From Comamonas testosteroni ATCC 11996 (GTDB taxonomy: Bacteria; Pseudomonadota; Gammaproteobacteria; Burkholderiales; Burkholderiaceae_C), in contig NZ_AHIL01000043.1 in assembly GCF_000241525.1 (NCBI RefSeq), forward strand, positions 62,001-126,000: 64,000 bases of DNA, in the 5' to 3' direction. Made by a program: the position numbers and the translations under genes. Below the pieces are notes generated by a model. It did not search any database. It worked only from the letters and a program-made list of their open reading frames with translations, and was not told where the DNA came from. This document shows positions 18,417 to 27,676 of the stretch, piece by piece; position 1 is the first letter of the stretch, and every line of letters begins with the position of its first letter.

Positions 18417-19829
18417 ATGACTGCACTGACTGATCGCCCTCCCTTGGCAGCCTCGACCACCTCCCCCGCTCGCCTGCAAAAGACTCTGCTGCTATGGCAT
18501 GTGGTCATCATCGGCCTGGCCTACATCCAGCCGATGACATTGCTGGACACTTTCGGCATGGTCTCGCGCGATTCGCTGCAGCATGTGCCCACCTCCTACT
18601 TCGTTGCCTTGCTGGCAGTGCTGCTGACCTCGCTGAGCTACGGCCACATGATCCGGCGCTACCCCTCCTCGGGCTCGGCCTACACCTATGCGCAAAAGGC
18701 CATTCACCCCAATGTGGGCTTCATGGTGGGCTGGTCGTCGTTGTTGGACTACCTGCTCTCGCCCATGGTCAATATCTTGCTGGCAAGGATCTATCTGACC
18801 TCCATGTTCCCCGAGGTCAACCACTGGGTCTGGATCTTCGGCCTGACCGCGCTGATGGTCTGCGTGAATCTGCGCGGCATTCGCTTTGTCGCCCATTTCA
18901 ACGGCTTGATCGTCTTCTTCCAACTGCTCATCATCGCCATCTTCACCTGCATGGTCTGGCGCGATCTGCATGCAGGCCGCAATGCCCTGGGCGCGATTGC
19001 CGAACATGGTGGCCAGGGCCTGTGGACGCTGTCGCCCTTCTGGAGCTCCCAGGCCGAAATCGGCGCACTGATTACGGGAGCCACCATTCTCTGTTTTTCG
19101 TTCACAGGCTTTGACTCACTGAGTTCACTGGCCGAAGAGACCCACGACACCCGAAACACCTTGCCCAAGGCCATTTTTCTGACGGCACTGATTTCCGGCC
19201 TGATCTTCATCGCGGCCACTTATTTTCTGCAGCTCTATTTCCCCGGCGACCCCAGTCGATACTTCGAGGCCGTGGACGAAACCCAACCCGAGATCCTCTA
19301 TCTGGTGGGCGGAGCACTGTTCAAGTCTGTGGTGCTGTCCTTTGCCATCGTCACCGTCATGGCCTCGGGCATCGCGGCTCACGCGGGTGTATCGCGCCTG
19401 ATGTATGTGATGGGCCGCGACGGCGTGATCCACAAGCGCTTCTTCGGCCATATCAGCCCCAAGTCCTTCACGCCTTCCTACAACATTGTGCTGGTGGGCG
19501 CGGTGGCCCTGACCGCTGGCTTTCTGAGCCTGGAATATGTGGTCGCCCTGATCAGCTTCGGCGCGCTGACGGCTTTCAGTTTTGTCAATCTGTCGGTGCT
19601 GGCTGAATACATGTGGCGCCAGGGCTGCTGGCACAGTCCAGGCGACCTGCTGCGCTATCTTGTCACCCCGGTGCTGGGCTTCATGAGCGTAGGCGCCATG
19701 TGGCTGGAGGTGGAGCCCAGCTCGCTGAGTTCGGGCCTTATCTGGGGCAGCATCGGCCTTGTCTATCTGGCCATCATCACCAGTGGCTTTCGCAAGACCC
19801 CACCCCAATACGACGACTCGGCGGACTGA
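18417..19829 (+). CDS. puuP: Putrescine importer, APC family
   Basis: A 470-residue amino acid/polyamine/organocation transporter with about 12 TM helices. It follows the E. coli PuuP pattern as I remember it almost segment by segment: GLAYIQPMTLLDTFGMVS, SYGHMIRRYPSSGSAYTYAQK, VGFMVGWSSLLDYL, CFSFTGFDSLSSLAEET, ASGIAAHAGVSRLMYVMGRD and the C-terminal SLSSGLIWGSIGLVYL. Import of putrescine with protons is therefore likely. No puuA-D catabolic genes are adjacent. The unusual feature is the long leader with a terminator-like hairpin, which suggests control by transcription attenuation. Confidence 0.88.
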   Translation: MTALTDRPPLAASTTSPARLQKTLLLWHVVIIGLAYIQPMTLLDTFGMVSRDSLQHVPTSYFVALLAVLLTSLSYGHMIRRYPSSGSAYTYAQKAIHPNVGFMVGWSSLLDYLLSPMVNILLARIYLTSMFPEVNHWVWIFGLTALMVCVNLRGIRFVAHFNGLIVFFQLLIIAIFTCMVWRDLHAGRNALGAIAEHGGQGLWTLSPFWSSQAEIGALITGATILCFSFTGFDSLSSLAEETHDTRNTLPKAIFLTALISGLIFIAATYFLQLYFPGDPSRYFEAVDETQPEILYLVGGALFKSVVLSFAIVTVMASGIAAHAGVSRLMYVMGRDGVIHKRFFGHISPKSFTPSYNIVLVGAVALTAGFLSLEYVVALISFGALTAFSFVNLSVLAEYMWRQGCWHSPGDLLRYLVTPVLGFMSVGAMWLEVEPSSLSSGLIWGSIGLVYLAIITSGFRKTPPQYDDSAD

Positions 19830-19926
19830 TCCGCCGGCCTGCATTTTCGGATGGCGTGGCGTATTTCCCACAAGGCAATCTCGCCGCGCCCTCTAACATC
19901 CTTGAATCGGAGTCTGATCGACCGCC

Positions 19927-21015
19927 ATGCCAAGGAGTTTGAGATTGCGCTGGAGCACCCCGTTCATGCTGGCCTGGCGTCGTGCCAAGACCACTTTTCC
20001 ATCGCGGGCCAGGCTGGCCCTGCGTGATGCGATTGCTGCAGCACTGGCCAGCATGCTGGCCTGGGTCATCGCCCAGCAGCTTTGGGGCCACCCCAAGCCC
20101 GCCTTCGCCGTGGTCACCGCCGTGATCTGCCTCGCCCCGGGACTGCCCAGCCATCTGAAACAGGCGCGCAGTCTGCTCATAGGCTGCACACTGGGCATCG
20201 TGATCGGCGATCTGCTGTGGCAGTTGCCCGAGCAGCATCTGTTGCTGCGCATGAGTCTTGGCGCATTCCTCTCCATCCTGCTCGGCGCCATCATCGGCCC
20301 CGCACCCGTGGTGCCTATTCAAGCCGGGGTCTCGGTGATTCTGGTGCTGGTGCTCGGCCCCAGCATGGCGGGCGGAGCGCGTCTGCTGGACGTCACGGTC
20401 GGTGCTGCGGTCGGGCTTATCTTCAGCCAGGTGCTGCTGACCTCCAATCCCATCAAGGATATGGGCCGGGCCGCCTCGATCTTTCTCAAGCAGCTTGCCA
20501 ACGGTCTGGATCTGATTCTCAAGGCCTGCCAGCAGCAAAAAGCCGATGCAGCCGAAACCGCCCTCGGCCAGCTATCACTGGCCCATGAATCGCTGGCCGC
20601 CCTGCGCGCCGCCGTAGGCCAGGCCCATTCCTCACGCCGCTGGTCCTTGCGCGGACGACTCAATGCAGAGCGACTGGCTTTTGTCACCCGCCGCTATGAC
20701 CGCCATGCCGTGCGCGTCTATGCCACGGCTCTGCTGCTGGCCGAAAGTCTGAACCGTGCCACCGCCCACACCGGGAAGCCGCCGCCTGCGGCGATGGCCG
20801 ACTACTGCCGCTGGCTGACGCATGCCTGTCTCGATCTGGCCAATCAGCCAACCGTGGTCGCGCTCAAGGCCGATGATCCACTGGCGATCATGGACAGCTG
20901 CCCTGCATCAACTGCACCGACTGAAGTACTTCAGCCCGAATGGCTGCTGGTGCATGAAAACGCCCAGCAACTGGAGCGTGCATTGCGCGCCCTTATCGGC
21001 TCGCGCGATGCGTGA
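19927..21015 (+). CDS. Aromatic acid exporter-like (FUSC/ArAE) membrane protein
   Basis: A 362-residue protein. The N-terminal half has about six TM helices starting with RLALRDAIAAALASMLAWVIAQ and including the FAVVTAVICLAPGLPSHLKQA region, characteristic of the ArAE/FUSC superfamily (AaeB- and YeeA-like). The C-terminal half (from about residue 190) is soluble and helical. Full AaeB proteins are about twice this size, so this is the single-unit type. Export of aromatic acids or a related organic is inferred from the family. It stands alone between puuP and a convergent amidohydrolase. Confidence 0.75.
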   Translation: MPRSLRLRWSTPFMLAWRRAKTTFPSRARLALRDAIAAALASMLAWVIAQQLWGHPKPAFAVVTAVICLAPGLPSHLKQARSLLIGCTLGIVIGDLLWQLPEQHLLLRMSLGAFLSILLGAIIGPAPVVPIQAGVSVILVLVLGPSMAGGARLLDVTVGAAVGLIFSQVLLTSNPIKDMGRAASIFLKQLANGLDLILKACQQQKADAAETALGQLSLAHESLAALRAAVGQAHSSRRWSLRGRLNAERLAFVTRRYDRHAVRVYATALLLAESLNRATAHTGKPPPAAMADYCRWLTHACLDLANQPTVVALKADDPLAIMDSCPASTAPTEVLQPEWLLVHENAQQLERALRALIGSRDA

Positions 21016-21063
21016 AAAACATTCACCCAGACGAACACCTATCAATCGCAAGCAGCCCTCAAA

Positions 21064-22818
21064 TCAGAAGTTTGCCCCGTCGCGCTTGTAAACCGTGCGC
21101 CCTTCCTTGATGGTCTCCAGCACCTGAAGATTGGCAAGCTGATGAGACTCCACGGTCAGCGGGTTGTCCGAAAGCACGACCAGATCAGCCAGCTTGCCGA
21201 CTTCGATGGAGCCCTTGCGGTCTTCCTCGAAATGCTGGTAGGCCGACCAGATGGTCTGCGCCTTGAGCGCCACCCAGGGCGAGACGCGATGCTCAGGCCC
21301 CAGCACGCGGCCCGAACGCGTGGTGCGATTGACGGTGGCATCGAGCACGCGCATCGATGACGGCAGAGCAACAGGTGCATCGTGGTGAGAAGTGAACACC
21401 ATGCCCTCGCCCAGCACCCAGCCTGTCGGCGAAATGTTCTGCGCGCGCGGATCGCCGAGCACCGAATCATGGTGCCAATCGCCCCAGTAAAAGGTATGCA
21501 TGGGAAACAGCGATGGGAAAATGCCCAGCTCCTTGAGCTGGCTCACCTGGTCCCGCCGCAGCGTCTGTCCGTGGATCAGCACAGGGCGAACGGCACGCGC
21601 CTGCTCCACCGGGCCGCTGGCACGTACAGCTGCGATGAACTGATCGATCGCCGCGTCACCGTTGCCATGCACCAGAATCTGCCAGCCGTTGTGAATGGCC
21701 TTGGCCACCTGCTCATTGGCCCTGACATCGCTGAGCACCCCGTAGCCACGATAGCCGGGCTGCTGGCCATCGGGCGGCACCAGATAGGGCTCGGTCAGCC
21801 AGGCGGTCTTGCCCTGGGGCGAGCCATCAAGCGTGAGCTTGACACCGCCAATGCGGAAGCGATTGGTATAGCTGCGACTGAACTTGAGCTTGTTGGCCAG
21901 CGCGCCGTCGCCCAGTTGCAGTATGTCGGGATAGGACACCACGTCGATGACCAGCCGACGCGACTCGGCAGCCGCCATGGCCGAGGCAATGGCGCCTGCG
22001 TCGGAGCGACCGTCCTGCACCGTGGTATAGCCGAACTCCAGATAGAGCTGCTGGGCTTTTTCCAGCCAGTCCATGGATTGCTCCAGCGTGAGCTTGGGCA
22101 TGATCCTGCCCAGGCTGTGGAAGAAGGCGTTCTCCTCCAGCACCCCGTTGGGCACCGGGCTGCCGGCACGGCGGCGGATCACGCCGCCCTCTGGATTGGG
22201 TGTGCCGGGACCGATGCCAGCACGGGCCAGGGCCGCAGAATTGAGTGCACCGAAGTGCCCGGACTGGTGAATCACGGCAATCGGCAGATCCCGGGAGACG
22301 GCATCGAGGTCATCACGTGTGGGATGGCGCCGCTCCTGAAGCTGGGAATCGTCATAACCAAAGCCGAGCACGATACCCAGCTGTTTGACCTCGGGCGAAG
22401 TCTGGATGTATTCACGCAGCGTCTGCTGCAAGTCGGCGATAGAGGCGTTGCCGCCGTCGGGCGGGGGCAGCAGATTGGCCGAAATTGCCTGCAGCCCCAC
22501 GCCGCCGATATGGCTGTGCGGGTCCACAAAACCCGGAATCAGCGTGCGCCCCTGCAAGTCCACCATGCGCGTGGCAGCGCCGCGCAAGGCCTCCAGCTCC
22601 TGAGCCGAGCCAATTGCAGTAATCATCCCGGCGCTAACGGCCACGGCCTCCACCTGAGGCTGTGCGTCATTCATGGTGAGAATCGGGCCGCCGTAATAGA
22701 TCAGCTCGGCCGGCTTGACCGCCGTCTTGGTACGACGCGAGGCACAGCCCGCGAGCCAGGGCGTTGATGACAATGCCGTCAGCGAAGCTGCGGTGGCGAG
22801 AAACTGGCGCTTTTGCAT
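21064..22818 (-). CDS. Exported amidohydrolase, YtcJ-like (amidohydrolase 3 family)
   Basis: A 584-residue metal-dependent hydrolase. I start at the ATG at 22818: GGAGG is six bases upstream, and an adjacent ATG at 22821 is too close. The N-terminus MQKRQFLATAASL ends in a lipobox-like WLAGC, so the protein is probably a lipoprotein. The metal motif is VDPHSHIGG, the second His pair lies near VLIHGQTLRR, and the C-terminal GSIEVGKLADLVVLSDNPL is the usual closure. YtcJ-type enzymes hydrolyse N-substituted formamides or related amides; the substrate is open. The next upstream gene on the same strand is an MFS carrier, 166 bases away. Confidence 0.85.
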   Translation of the reverse strand: MQKRQFLATAASLTALSSTPWLAGCASRRTKTAVKPAELIYYGGPILTMNDAQPQVEAVAVSAGMITAIGSAQELEALRGAATRMVDLQGRTLIPGFVDPHSHIGGVGLQAISANLLPPPDGGNASIADLQQTLREYIQTSPEVKQLGIVLGFGYDDSQLQERRHPTRDDLDAVSRDLPIAVIHQSGHFGALNSAALARAGIGPGTPNPEGGVIRRRAGSPVPNGVLEENAFFHSLGRIMPKLTLEQSMDWLEKAQQLYLEFGYTTVQDGRSDAGAIASAMAAAESRRLVIDVVSYPDILQLGDGALANKLKFSRSYTNRFRIGGVKLTLDGSPQGKTAWLTEPYLVPPDGQQPGYRGYGVLSDVRANEQVAKAIHNGWQILVHGNGDAAIDQFIAAVRASGPVEQARAVRPVLIHGQTLRRDQVSQLKELGIFPSLFPMHTFYWGDWHHDSVLGDPRAQNISPTGWVLGEGMVFTSHHDAPVALPSSMRVLDATVNRTTRSGRVLGPEHRVSPWVALKAQTIWSAYQHFEEDRKGSIEVGKLADLVVLSDNPLTVESHQLANLQVLETIKEGRTVYKRDGANF

Positions 22819-22984
22819 CATGGACCTCCACAAGCCTGCAGCGTAACCGCAGTTCAGACTCGAATCATGCTTGAGCTGGCAATTGAGTCCTGTGCGCCAA
22901 CTCAAAACGATGCATCAAATCGGGCTACCGCACCTATCCGGCAAGAACTGAAAGCTCACAAATACAGAGCATCATTCCCTGGTC

Positions 22985-24208
22985 TCAGGGCCTGAGGCGG
23001 CTCCAGCAACGGCCCACTCCCAGCGCCAGCAACCAGCCCAGCACGCACATGCTGCCCGTCACCATCCAGGTGAACTGCCAGCCGCCCATCTGCATGGCCA
23101 CGGCCGCCACCAGCGGCGGACCTGCGAACTGCCCCACGCAAGACCATTGCTGCATGAAACCCACGGTGGTGGACACCGTGGCCTGGCTGGGCGCCAGATG
23201 CATGGCCGTTGTGAACAAGGTCGCCGGTATCAGGCCGCCCGTCGCCGAGAACAGCGCCACGGCCACAAAGCGCAGCCACAGAGGAGCCAGCGACTCGCCC
23301 CCGACCTGCGCATAGGCCAGCAGCGCCGTCAGGCCCATCAGCACATAGCCGGTCTGCAGGCAGCGCGCAGGACTCCAGCCGCGGTGCAACAACCGGCCTG
23401 CCGCCACATTGCCCAGCATATTGCTGGCAGCGACCACGGCCGTCAGCAGGCCTGCCAGCTTGGCACTGAGCCCTGCTTCCGAATAAAGCGTGGGCAGAAA
23501 GCCGACAATGCCCATCCACTGACCTGAATACACCATGAAGCCCAGTGAAACCAGCCAGGGGCCGGGGCTGCGCAATGTGAGCGCCAGACGCGGGCGCCAT
23601 CCCTCATCGACAATGGCTGCGACGGCTGCAGTTGCAGCAGCATCCGCAGGCACCATGCGCCAGACGGCATAGGCCGCCAAGGCGGAGGTACAGCCCAGTG
23701 CAAGCCACCAGGTCTGCCAACTGGTCGCCTGCAGCACCCAAGGCCCAAGCAGCAAGCCCATGGCGCTGCCAATGGGCATATAAGAGCCCCACCAGCCCAT
23801 GCGCGCCCCCAGCTCTGACGGCTTGACGCTGCGACGAATCAGCCCTGGAGCAGGCATGGCGACCAGCAAAAATCCCAGGCCTTCAAACGCGCGCAGCGCC
23901 AGCAGCCAGGCAAAGCCCGTGGCCGCAGCGCCCACCGCGCTGGACAGAGCCATCAGCACCAGCCCGGTCAGCAGGCTGCGACGCAGACCCCATTTGTCGG
24001 CGCCCAGGCCCACCACCAGGCCCAGCACCATGCCCGCCACCTGGACGGTGGAAAGCAAGAATCCCGCCTGCACCAGGGACACGCCCAGTTGCTGCTGCAG
24101 CAGGGGCACGGCGGGCGGCAGCTTGCCCACATGCAGCGAGGCACTGACGCCCGCAGCGACGATGATCCATGAGGGGTTCAGACCCCGGCTAGTCACAGGC
24201 TCCACCAC
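22985..24208 (-). CDS. MFS transporter (CynX/NimT-like)
   Basis: A 407-residue major facilitator with about 12 TM helices. The loop between TM2 and TM3 carries GLGADKWGLRRSLLTG, the MFS motif A. The start is a GTG at 24208 followed directly by a second GTG; AGAGA lies upstream. The overall pattern (short loops, Pro-Gly rich TM5: GSYMPIGSAMGLLLGPW) is closest to cyanate/nitrate-type members, but the cargo is not evident. It precedes the exported amidohydrolase on the same strand, so uptake of its substrate or product is possible but unproved. Confidence 0.85.
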   Translation of the reverse strand: MVEPVTSRGLNPSWIIVAAGVSASLHVGKLPPAVPLLQQQLGVSLVQAGFLLSTVQVAGMVLGLVVGLGADKWGLRRSLLTGLVLMALSSAVGAAATGFAWLLALRAFEGLGFLLVAMPAPGLIRRSVKPSELGARMGWWGSYMPIGSAMGLLLGPWVLQATSWQTWWLALGCTSALAAYAVWRMVPADAAATAAVAAIVDEGWRPRLALTLRSPGPWLVSLGFMVYSGQWMGIVGFLPTLYSEAGLSAKLAGLLTAVVAASNMLGNVAAGRLLHRGWSPARCLQTGYVLMGLTALLAYAQVGGESLAPLWLRFVAVALFSATGGLIPATLFTTAMHLAPSQATVSTTVGFMQQWSCVGQFAGPPLVAAVAMQMGGWQFTWMVTGSMCVLGWLLALGVGRCWSRLRP

Positions 24209-24547
24209 GTTGTCTCTTTTTCTCAGCTAGGTGATATGTCAACTATCTAGCATATGACAAAACATGAGGCCGATCGACAAGCGGGCTCGCAAGTAATGTC
24301 AATGCAGGCAGCGCTTAGCCCGGATCGCGCCAGAACACGGCCTAGCATGGGGGAGCCGGAGGGATCTGCAAAACTGTCGAAGGTAAGAGTGCTGGTGGCC
24401 ATGGCGACGCAGACGCCAGCGACCCGGGAGCAGGAGTGGGAGCGATGGGCATTGGTCTGGGGGCCGGACCGGGTTCTGGTCTGAATGCCGGCACGGGTAG
24501 GGGCGCCGCCAGTAACGCCACTCGACTGACGCTGGCGCCCTCCTTGC
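24209..24547. other. Intergenic stretch without a supported gene
   Basis: About 340 bases between two minus-strand genes. Short open frames on both strands have no recognizable protein features. The sequence is purine-rich on the plus strand (24340-24480) and ends in the imperfect inverted repeat ggcgccgccag / ctggcgcc at about 24503-24541. It may be a decayed gene. Confidence 0.5.
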
Positions 24548-25402
24548 TCAGAGAATGTCCAGCGGCTGCTTGAAGCGCGGCGGGGGCGATGCAGCATCTA
24601 TCAGTGCCAGCTCCTCGGCACTGAGCCTGAGCTGCAGTGCGCAGACGTTGTCTCGGATATGGTCTGCCGAGCCGCTCTCGGGAATTGGCAGCACATGGCC
24701 GCTGCGCAACGCCCAGGCCAGAGCCACCACACTGGCACTGACACCATGGCGACCACCAATTTCGGCCAGCAAACTCTGCTCGATCAGCTCACCATGTCCA
24801 AGCGGGCAATACGCCATCACGGTCACGCCGTTGTTCTGGCACCAGGGCAGCAAGTCATATTCGATGCCGCGGCTGAAAACGTTGTAGAGCACCTGATTGA
24901 CCACGCAGTTGCTTCCGCCCGGAACTTGCCACAGCTCCTGCATATCGTCAGTGTCGAAATTGGAGACTCCCCAATGGCGAATCTTGCCCTGCGTCTTCAG
25001 GTCCTCAAACGCAGCTACCGTCTCGGCCAGCGGCGTGTTTCCGCGCCAGTGCAGCAAATAGAGGTCGATACACTCCACTCCCAGCTTGTAGGCACTCGCC
25101 TCAAACGCGCGCATCACTCCCTTGCGGCTGGCATGCATGGGTAGCACCTTGCTGACCAGAAAGGGCCGGGGCTTGGCGGATGGCCACTCACGCAGCACAT
25201 CGCCAATCAGTTCCTCGGATAGGCCGTCGCCATACATCTCGGCGGTGTCGATCACGCTCAGGCCGAGCTGCGCCCCCGTGAGCAGGGCCGCTTTCTCCTC
25301 GTCCCGGCTGCGCCGCCCCTGGCCAAGATGCCAGCTGCCCATGCCCAGACCGGCATGTTCCTGCAAGAAAGCTATGGCACTGTGCATATGACCGATCTCC
25401 AT
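24548..25402 (-). CDS. Aldo/keto reductase
   Basis: A 284-residue NADPH-dependent oxidoreductase with the AKR tetrad: Asp52 and Tyr57 (IDTAEMYGDG), Lys85 (FLVSKV) and His118 (YLLHWRG). The C-terminal cofactor-binding region is VLPIPESGSADHIRDNV, where many family members have IPG or IPKS. The TIM-barrel length is normal. Substrates of such stand-alone enzymes (aldehydes, keto esters, methylglyoxal) cannot be told apart by sequence. An internal ATG at 25387 is an alternative start. Confidence 0.92.
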   Translation of the reverse strand: MEIGHMHSAIAFLQEHAGLGMGSWHLGQGRRSRDEEKAALLTGAQLGLSVIDTAEMYGDGLSEELIGDVLREWPSAKPRPFLVSKVLPMHASRKGVMRAFEASAYKLGVECIDLYLLHWRGNTPLAETVAAFEDLKTQGKIRHWGVSNFDTDDMQELWQVPGGSNCVVNQVLYNVFSRGIEYDLLPWCQNNGVTVMAYCPLGHGELIEQSLLAEIGGRHGVSASVVALAWALRSGHVLPIPESGSADHIRDNVCALQLRLSAEELALIDAASPPPRFKQPLDIL

Positions 25403-25601
25403 GAAAAATCTTTAAAACATGCTTTTTGTCCGATATTACTGACGCTTTACGCTATCAATCCTGCTAATTTTGTCAGCTCAGTTTGAGCCGCGTTATGCTT
25501 CGCGTGCGAATCAACGACGATGATTCGAATGCGAATCTGAAACCAAGTTCGCTATTACCAATAGCAATCCTCAATAAATTCATAACACGGGAGTTCATTG
25601 A

Positions 25602-26453
25602 ATGTTCAAGTCCATCGCGGCCGCCGTTCTCGGCCTGTCACTTTCTCTAGGCGTCTGGGCCAAGACGGAAGCCACTCAGGAGTTACCCCCTGAAATCAAG
25701 GCACTGCACTGGCAGGAAAGCGGCAAGGGAGAAATCGCTGACAAGGCCAGCGTCAAGATTCCATCGGGCTATGCCTTTCTCGGCGAGGCCGACACCTCCA
25801 AGCTGTTGCAGGCATTTGGCAACCCGCCCAGCAGCGATCACTTTCTGATAGCCCCCAAATCGCTGGACTGGTTTGCAGTGTTCTCCTATGACGAAACTGG
25901 TTACGTGAAGGATGACGAGAAGATCGATGCCGATGACTTGCTCAAATCCATGCAATCAGGCGACAAGGCCGGCAACGAGCAACGCAAGAAGCTGGGTCTT
26001 GAAGCGCTGTACACCGATGGCTGGCAGGTTCCCCCCCATTACGACACTGCCACCAAGCGACTGGAGTGGGGCCTGCGTCTGCGCGGAGAATCGGGCGAGA
26101 AAAATGTCAACTACACCTCGCGCATTCTGGGCCGCAGCGGCGTGATGACAGCCACCCTGGTATCCGACACCGCGACACTGGCCCAGAACACCGATGAGTT
26201 CAAAAAGGTACTTGCCGGCTTCGACTACAACAGCGGCCAGACCTATGCCGAGTTCAAGAACGGTGACAAGGTCGCCGCAATCGGCCTGGGTGCACTGGTA
26301 CTCGGCGGCGCTGCCGCAGTGGCCACCAAGAAAGGCCTGTGGGGTGCGATTGCAGGCTTTCTGGCTGCAGGCTGGAAGATCATCGCCGCAGCAGCGGTCG
26401 CGCTGTTCGCTGGCATAGGCAAATTGCTTGGCCGCAAGAAAGCCGCTGAATAA
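25602..26453 (+). CDS. DUF2167 membrane-anchored protein
   Basis: A 283-residue exported protein: signal peptide at 1-20 (cleavage near GVWAK), a soluble domain (about 25-215) matching DUF2167 as I remember it (KIPSGYAFLGEADTSKLL, GYVKDDEKIDADDLLKSM, GWQVPPHYD, LEWGLRLRG, NYTSRILGRSGVM), then a C-terminal hydrophobic tail with two TM helices (about 225-275) ending in basic residues (LLGRKKAAE). Its function is not established. GGGAG precedes the ATG by eight bases, and a terminator follows. Confidence 0.88.
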   Translation: MFKSIAAAVLGLSLSLGVWAKTEATQELPPEIKALHWQESGKGEIADKASVKIPSGYAFLGEADTSKLLQAFGNPPSSDHFLIAPKSLDWFAVFSYDETGYVKDDEKIDADDLLKSMQSGDKAGNEQRKKLGLEALYTDGWQVPPHYDTATKRLEWGLRLRGESGEKNVNYTSRILGRSGVMTATLVSDTATLAQNTDEFKKVLAGFDYNSGQTYAEFKNGDKVAAIGLGALVLGGAAAVATKKGLWGAIAGFLAAGWKIIAAAAVALFAGIGKLLGRKKAAE

Positions 26454-26491
26454 AGCATTAGGTCGGCCGCAGATTCACCCCCTCTAACCCC

Positions 26492-26527
26492 ACCCCGCGC
26501 ATCGCTAAGATCGCGGGGTTTGTCTTG
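26492..26527 (+). terminator. Intrinsic terminator of the DUF2167 gene
   Basis: Stem accccgcg / cgcggggt around catcgctaagat, then ttgtctt. It lies 38 bases past the stop and just before the next gene. Confidence 0.8.
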
Positions 26528-26541
26528 TCCCGAAAGCCGTC

Positions 26542-27294
26542 TTGTACTTCACGATCTCCACGCAGTTGCAGGTAGTTCTGGCCATCGTACTGTTCTATCT
26601 ATATGACACGGCCTTGCTGCTCAAGCCAGAAGAGGGTTTGCTGCGCCCGCTAAGGTCGGGATGGCGGGCACAGCTGGCAAGCCGAGGCTTCGAGCTGCGT
26701 CAGAACCGCCTGCTATGGCTGCCTGTCTTTGCACTGCACCGGCCCGTCTACCGTCAGCACTGGAGCAGCACCCGGATTCATCTGCCCGGTGACGCGGCAT
26801 TTTCAAAGGCGGTGGAGGCACATGCCCGCAGCTTCAAAGCGTTTGCGCTGCCGCTGTATCTGCTGGCCGCGCTGCTGTTTCTCGGTCTTCCCGCCGCCTT
26901 GCTGGTGCTGCATTCCGAATTGCTGCAGCTGATCGCACTCGCGCTGATCTATCTGAGCACCGCCTGCCTGAGCTGGCTGGCCCTGCGCCACGGCAAGCAG
27001 GGCCACAGCAATCGTTCCTTCGCGCGCTCCACTGCGTTTCAGATTCTGCTGTGCCCCCCATTTGCCCTCAATGTGGTGCGCAAGCTCTCGCTGTCATATG
27101 AAATACAAGCCGACTTGCTGCAGACGGCCCAGGCCCTCATGAGCGTCTCTCAGTGGCAGGACCTGGCAGCACAGGTGCAACAGCTGATGCAGCGTGAAAT
27201 GGATGAAATTGCCGAGTTGCCCGAATATGCACCAACGCTTGCGCAGATGCAGCAGGCACTGCGGGTGCTGGAGCAAAACAAGGCCCGAAACTGA
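26542..27294 (+). CDS. Hypothetical inner-membrane protein
   Basis: A 250-residue protein I do not recognise. It starts with TTG at 26542; no ATG is available before the first TM helix (LQVVLAIVLFYLYDTALLL, residues 9-27). Two further helices lie at about 107-127 and 131-150 in a Leu-rich block. The region between helix 1 and 2 is basic and soluble, and the C-terminal 65 residues are helical and acidic with many Gln (AAQVQQLMQREMDEIAELPEY), possibly a coiled coil in the cytoplasm. It follows the DUF2167 terminator closely and precedes the DUF2322 gene by 61 bases. Confidence 0.7.
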   Translation: MYFTISTQLQVVLAIVLFYLYDTALLLKPEEGLLRPLRSGWRAQLASRGFELRQNRLLWLPVFALHRPVYRQHWSSTRIHLPGDAAFSKAVEAHARSFKAFALPLYLLAALLFLGLPAALLVLHSELLQLIALALIYLSTACLSWLALRHGKQGHSNRSFARSTAFQILLCPPFALNVVRKLSLSYEIQADLLQTAQALMSVSQWQDLAAQVQQLMQREMDEIAELPEYAPTLAQMQQALRVLEQNKARN

Positions 27295-27355
27295 ACGGGC
27301 CATCAGGCTGCCCCACAATAGCGGCTTCCATCACAGCGACCATCGCGAGCACACC

Positions 27356-27670
27356 ATGGCCTTTGCCGACAACCTCAAGCAACTTCCCTCCATCGCCCAT
27401 ATCGCCGAGCTGCAGCTGATCGACTCCGACGGCAAGCTGGCCGCAAGCATTCCGAATGCGCCTGGCAAGGCCGGCTCGGTCACGGTCTACAACGCGCTCT
27501 ACGCAAAACATGGCAGCATCGATGTCGCCGCTGCCGAAGAAGGCCTGCAGCTGTTTGCCGAGCACACCGAAGACGCCAAGGCACGCCCCGGTGCCCATCC
27601 CAATATCGATCGCCTTCTGGACGTGATTGCCAGCGGCAAGGGCTATGCCGTGACGGTGATTGCAGCCTGA
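27356..27670 (+). CDS. DUF2322 family protein
   Basis: A 104-residue soluble protein that fits DUF2322 in length and motifs: FADNLKQLPSIAHI at the N-terminus, LQLIDSDGKLAASIPNAPGKAGS, and HPNIDRLLDVIASGKG at the C-terminus. The ATG at 27356 is chosen because upstream codons in the frame overlap the previous gene and do not look like protein. The family has no assigned function that I know of. It converges on the diguanylate cyclase gene. Confidence 0.88.
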   Translation: MAFADNLKQLPSIAHIAELQLIDSDGKLAASIPNAPGKAGSVTVYNALYAKHGSIDVAAAEEGLQLFAEHTEDAKARPGAHPNIDRLLDVIASGKGYAVTVIAA

Positions 27671-27676
27671 CAGCCC

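Noticed and set aside
24247-24597. A 116-codon minus-strand frame in the gap before the aldo/keto reductase gene
   Set aside because: Biased Arg/Ser composition, overlap with the reductase 3' end and no ribosome site or family match.
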